Positions 59,001-64,000 of a stretch of 64,000 nt of DNA are shown here, piece by piece. The notes under the pieces are model-generated. The model was not told the DNA's origin, made no database searches, and saw only the letters and a program-made list of their open reading frames with translations. Each line of letters starts with the position of its first letter. Position 1 is the first letter of the stretch. Origin of the DNA: Strongylocentrotus purpuratus (Eukaryota > Echinodermata > Echinoidea > Camarodonta > Strongylocentrotidae); the NCBI RefSeq assembly GCF_000002235.5, contig NW_022145615.1:15734712-15798711 (forward strand), read 5' to 3'. The translations under genes and the position numbers were made by a program.

Positions 59001-62000
59001 TTGATTGCGCAAGAAATAATGATGAGAGAGATAAACCGATGTCAAGAACAGATAGAGAAGCTCAAGCGCAACATAATGATACCTCTTAGAAGTCCATGGT
59101 ATCCTTTTTAAGAAAGATATTTGCAAATGTAAAACATGCTTCAAATGGCTCCTTTTATAGCGCAAAATGACAGTATATACGCGATTTAATCGTTTTCTTT
59201 TGATTGCGCAAGAAATAATGATGAGAGAGATAAACCGATGTCAAGAACAGATAGAGAAGCTCAAGCGCAACATAATGATACCTCTTAGAAGTCCATGGTA
59301 TCCTTTTTAAGAAAGATATTTGCAAATGTAAAACATGCTTCAAATGGCTCCTTTTATAGCGCAAAATGACAGTATATACGCGATTTAATCGTTTTCTTTT
59401 GATTGCGCAAGAAATAATGATGAGAGAGATAAACCGATGTCAAGAACAGATAGAGAAGCTCAAGCGCAACATAATGATACCTCTTAGAAGTCCATGGTTC
59501 TTTTTAAGAAAGATATTTGCAAATGTAAAACATGCTTCAAATGGCTCCTTTTATAGCGCAAAATGACAGTATATACGCGATTTAATCGTTTTCTTTTGAT
59601 TGCGCAAGAAATAATGATGAGAGAGATAAACCGATGTCAAGAACAGATAGAGAAGCTCAAGCGCAACATAATGATACCTCTTAGAAGTCCATGGTATCCT
59701 TTTTAAGAAAGATATTTGCAAATGTAAAACATGCTTCAAATGGCTCCTTTTATAGCGCAAAATGACAGTATATACGCGATTTAATCGTTTTCTTTTGATT
59801 GCGCAAGAAATAATGATGAGAGAGATAAACCGATGTCAAGAACAGATAGAGAAGCTCAAGCGCAACATAATGATACCTCTTAGAAGTCCATGGTATCCTT
59901 TTTAAGAAAGATATTTGCAAATGTAAAACATGCTTCAAATGGCTCCTTTTATAGCGCAAAATGACAGTATATACGCGATTTAATCGTTTTCTTTTGATTG
60001 CGCAAGAAATAATGATGAGAGAGATAAACCGATGTCAAGAACAGATAGAGAAGCTCAAGCGCAACATAATGATACCTCTTAGAAGTCCATGGTCCTTTTT
60101 AAGAAAGATATTTGCAAATGTAAAACATGCTTCAAATGGCTCCTTTTATAGCGCAAAATGACAGTATATACGCGATTTAATCGTTTTCTTTTGATTGCGC
60201 AAGAAATAATGATGAGAGAGATAAACCGATGTCAAGAACAGATAGAGAAGCTCAAGCGCAACATAATGATACCTCTTAGAAGTCCATGGTATCCTTTTTA
60301 AGAAAGATATTTGCAAATGTAAAACATGCTTCAAATGGCTCCTTTTATAGCGCAAAATGACAGTATATACGCGATTTAATCGTTTTCTTTTGATTGCGCA
60401 AGAAATAATGATGAGAGAGATAAACCGATGTCAAGAACAGATAGAGAAGCTCAAGCGCAACATAATGATACCTCTTAGAAGTCCATGGTATCCTTTTTAA
60501 GAAAGATATTTGCAAATGTAAAACATGCTTCAAATGGCTCCTTTTATAGCGCAAAATGACAGTATATACGCGATTTAATCGTTTTCTTTTGATTGCGCAA
60601 GAAATAATGATGAGAGAGATAAACCGATGTCAAGAACAGATAGAGAAGCTCAAGCGCAACATAATGATACCTCTTAGAAGTCCATGGTTCCTTTTTAAGA
60701 AAGATATTTGCAAATGTAAAACATGCTTCAAATGGCTCCTTTTATAGCGCAAAATGACAGTATATACGCGATTTAATCGTTTTCTTTTGATTGCGCAAGA
60801 AATAATGATGAGAGAGATAAACCGATGTCAAGAACAGATAGAGAAGCTCAAGCGCAACATAATGATACCTCTTAGAAGTCCATGGTATCCTTTTTAAGAA
60901 AGATATTTGCAAATGTAAAACATGCTTCAAATGGCTCCTTTTATAGCGCAAAATGACAGTATATACGCGATTTAATCGTTTTCTTTTGATTGCGCAAGAA
61001 ATAATGATGAGAGAGATAAACCGATGTCAAGAACAGATAGAGAAGCTCAAGCGCAACATAATGATACCTCTTAGAAGTCCATGGTATCCTTTTTAAGAAA
61101 GATATTTGCAAATGTAAAACATGCTTCAAATGGCTCCTTTTATAGCGCAAAATGACAGTATATACGCGATTTAATCGTTTTCTTTTGATTGCGCAAGAAA
61201 TAATGATGAGAGAGATAAACCGATGTCAAGAACAGATAGAGAAGCTCAAGCGCAACATAATGATACCTCTTAGAAGTCCATGGTATCCTTTTTAAGAAAG
61301 ATATTTGCAAATGTAAAACATGCTTCAAATGGCTCCTTTTATAGCGCAAAATGACAGTATATACGCGATTTAATCGTTTTCTTTTGATTGCGCAAGAAAT
61401 AATGATGAGAGAGATAAACCGATGTCAAGAACAGATAGAGAAGCTCAAGCGCAACATAATGATACCTCTTAGAAGTCCATGGTATCCTTTTTAAGAAAGA
61501 TATTTGCAAATGTAAAACATGCTTCAAATGGCTCCTTTTATAGCGCAAAATGACAGTATATACGCGATTTAATCGTTTTCTTTTGATTGCGCAAGAAATA
61601 ATGATGAGAGAGATAAACCGATGTCAAGAACAGATAGAGAAGCTCAAGCGCAACATAATGATACCTCTTAGAAGTCCATGGTATCCTTTTTAAGAAAGAT
61701 ATTTGCAAATGTAAAACATGCTTCAAATGGCTCCTTTTATAGCGCAAAATGACAGTATATACGCGATTTAATCGTTTTCTTTTGATTGCGCAAGAAATAA
61801 TGATGAGAGAGATAAACCGATGTCAAGAACAGATAGAGAAGCTCAAGCGCAACATAATGATACCTCTTAGAAGTCCATGGTATCCTTTTTAAGAAAGATA
61901 TTTGCAAATGTAAAACATGCTTCAAATGGCTCCTTTTATAGCGCAAAATGACAGTATATACGCGATTTAATCGTTTTCTTTTGATTGCGCAAGAAATAAT

Positions 62001-64000
62001 GATGAGAGAGATAAACCGATGTCAAGAACAGATAGAGAAGCTCAAGCGCAACATAATGATACCTCTTAGAAGTCCATGGTATCCTTTTTAAGAAAGATAT
62101 TTGCAAATGTAAAACATGCTTCAAATGGCTCCTTTTATAGCGCAAAATGACAGTATATACGCGATTTAATCGTTTTCTTTTGATTGCGCAAGAAATAATG
62201 ATGAGAGAGATAAACCGATGTCAAGAACAGATAGAGAAGCTCAAGCGCAACATAATGATACCTCTTAGAAGTCCATGGTATCCTTTTTAAGAAAGATATT
62301 TGCAAATGTAAAACATGCTTCAAATGGCTCCTTTTATAGCGCAAAATGACAGTATATACGCGATTTAATCGTTTTCTTTTGATTGCGCAAGAAATAATGA
62401 TGAGAGAGATAAACCGATGTCAAGAACAGATAGAGAAGCTCAAGCGCAACATAATGATACCTCTTAGAAGTCCATGGTATCCTTTTTAAGAAAGATATTT
62501 GCAAATGTAAAACATGCTTCAAATGGCTCCTTTTATAGCGCAAAATGACAGTATATACGCGATTTAATCGTTTTCTTTTGATTGCGCAAGAAATAATGAT
62601 GAGAGAGATAAACCGATGTCAAGAACAGATAGAGAAGCTCAAGCGCAACATAATGATACCTCTTAGAAGTCCATGGTATCCTTTTTAAGAAAGATATTTG
62701 CAAATGTAAAACATGCTTCAAATGGCTCCTTTTATAGCGCAAAATGACAGTATATACGCGATTTAATCGTTTTCTTTTGATTGCGCAAGAAATAATGATG
62801 AGAGAGATAAACCGATGTCAAGAACAGATAGAGAAGCTCAAGCGCAACATAATGATACCTCTTAGAAGTCCATGGTATCCTTTTTAAGAAAGATATTTGC
62901 AAATGTAAAACATGCTTCAAATGGCTCCTTTTATAGCGCAAAATGACAGTATATACGCGATTTAATCGTTTTCTTTTGATTGCGCAAGAAATAATGATGA
63001 GAGAGATAAACCGATGTCAAGAACAGATAGAGAAGCTCAAGCGCAACATAATGATACCTCTTAGAAGTCCATGGTATCCTTTTTAAGAAAGATATTTGCA
63101 AATGTAAAACATGCTTCAAATGGCTCCTTTTATAGCGCAAAATGACAGTATATACGCGATTTAATCGTTTTCTTTTGATTGCGCAAGAAATAATGATGAG
63201 AGAGATAAACCGATGTCAAGAACAGATAGAGAAGCTCAAGCGCAACATAATGATACCTCTTAGAAGTCCATGGTATCCTTTTTAAGAAAGATATTTGCAA
63301 ATGTAAAACATGCTTCAAATGGCTCCTTTTATAGCGCAAAATGACAGTATATACGCGATTTAATCGTTTTCTTTTGATTGCGCAAGAAATAATGATGAGA
63401 GAGATAAACCGATGTCAAGAACAGATAGAGAAGCTCAAGCGCAACATAATGATACCTCTTAGAAGTCCATGGTATCCTTTTTAAGAAAGATATTTGCAAA
63501 TGTAAAACATGCTTCAAATGGCTCCTTTTATAGCGCAAAATGACAGTATATACGCGATTTAATCGTTTTCTTTTGATTGCGCAAGAAATAATGATGAGAG
63601 AGATAAACCGATGTCAAGAACAGATAGAGAAGCTCAAGCGCAACATAATGATACCTCTTAGAAGTCCATGGTATCCTTTTTAAGAAAGATATTTGCAAAT
63701 GTAAAACATGCTTCAAATGGCTCCTTTTATAGCGCAAAATGACAGTATATACGCGATTTAATCGTTTTCTTTTGATTGCGCAAGAAATAATGATGAGAGA
63801 GATAAACCGATGTCAAGAACAGATAGAGAAGCTCAAGCGCAACATAATGATACCTCTTAGAAGTCCATGGTATCCTTTTTAAGAAAGATATTTGCAAATG
63901 TAAAACATGCTTCAAATGGCTCCTTTTATAGCGCAAAATGACAGTATATACGCGATTTAATCGTTTTCTTTTGATTGCGCAAGAAATAATGATGAGAGAG
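56001..64000. repeat. Satellite block 6: nearly uniform CCATGGTATCC monomers
   Basis: Almost every unit is 199 bp with GGTATCC. Exceptions are at about 59494 (GGTTCTTTTT), 60090 (GGTCC) and 60684 (GGTTCC). The array continues past the window edge. Confidence 0.88.

Larger units (their letters stand above)
37053..64000. repeat. 198/199-bp satellite array, about 135 monomers, open at window end
   Basis: Head-to-tail monomers with anchors ccatgg, aaacatgcttcaaa, gcgcaaaatgacag and gcgatttaatcg repeat every 198 or 199 bases without interruption. The first unit (37053-37120) is the most diverged, as usual at an array edge. No inversions or insertions are seen. Monomer length depends on two single-base variant sites. 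Short frames on both strands (62-69 codons) stop inside each monomer and reflect sequence identity, not coding. The array starts 576 bases after the kinesin-14 exon donor, so it is intronic if the assembly is right. Confidence 0.97.

Noticed and set aside
37114-63936. More than 100 repeated 62-69-codon open frames on both strands
   Set aside because: They are the same satellite monomer read again and again. Each stops inside the monomer, the 199-bp units break any common frame, and the peptide resembles no family I know.
37053-64000. CRISPR-like array
   Set aside because: Repeats are whole 198/199-bp monomers without unique spacers, next to spliced eukaryotic exons.

Overview
The window is eukaryotic. 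It has spliced coding exons with GT/AG borders, a LINE, DNA-transposon debris, microsatellites and long tandem repeats, and no operon-like gene packing. The repeat types (foldback elements, a repeat starting GGAGGCATTATG, AGGTCA runs, a HARBI1-like transposase piece) suggest a marine invertebrate, most likely an echinoderm. That is inference; I cannot name the species.

Layout. 1-7.3 kb is transposon debris: a worn ~200-bp tandem repeat, a HARBI1-like transposase fragment, a CAG/CTG tract, a foldback MITE, a TA microsatellite, a 95-bp tandem array inside a probable transposon, and a 115-bp tandem array. 7.3-10.9 kb is a nearly full-length LINE on the minus strand with AP-endonuclease and reverse transcriptase domains. 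10.9-15.7 kb is a 650-bp tandem array, worn on the left and almost identical on the right. 15.7-17.65 kb holds an inverted pair of old LTR-like pieces. 17.65-29.66 kb is a head-to-tail cluster of non-autonomous Helitron/Helentron-like elements. Each ends in a 3' hairpin followed by CTAG and then T, and the 5' terminal hairpins are multiplied in places. Three of the elements carry a complete tRNA-like cloverleaf. 29.66-33.4 kb is more debris, including an inverted second copy of the 115-bp array.

The only host gene I can support is a kinesin-14 (KIFC1/Ncd type) on the plus strand. Two coding exons, 33407-33617 and 36310-36477, join in phase and encode the coiled-coil stalk up to the neck just before the motor domain. 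The motor exons are not in the window. About 0.6 kb into the next intron a 198/199-bp satellite begins (37053) and runs to the end of the window, roughly 135 monomers. Its variants appear in strict left-to-right order, which reads like a record of how the array grew.

The most notable signals are the ordered satellite inside a spindle-motor gene, and the Helitron-like cluster. In that cluster 5' and 3' hairpins covary, each subfamily has its own matched subterminal inverted repeats, tRNA-like units are embedded, and perfect TGACGTCA palindromes are very dense.
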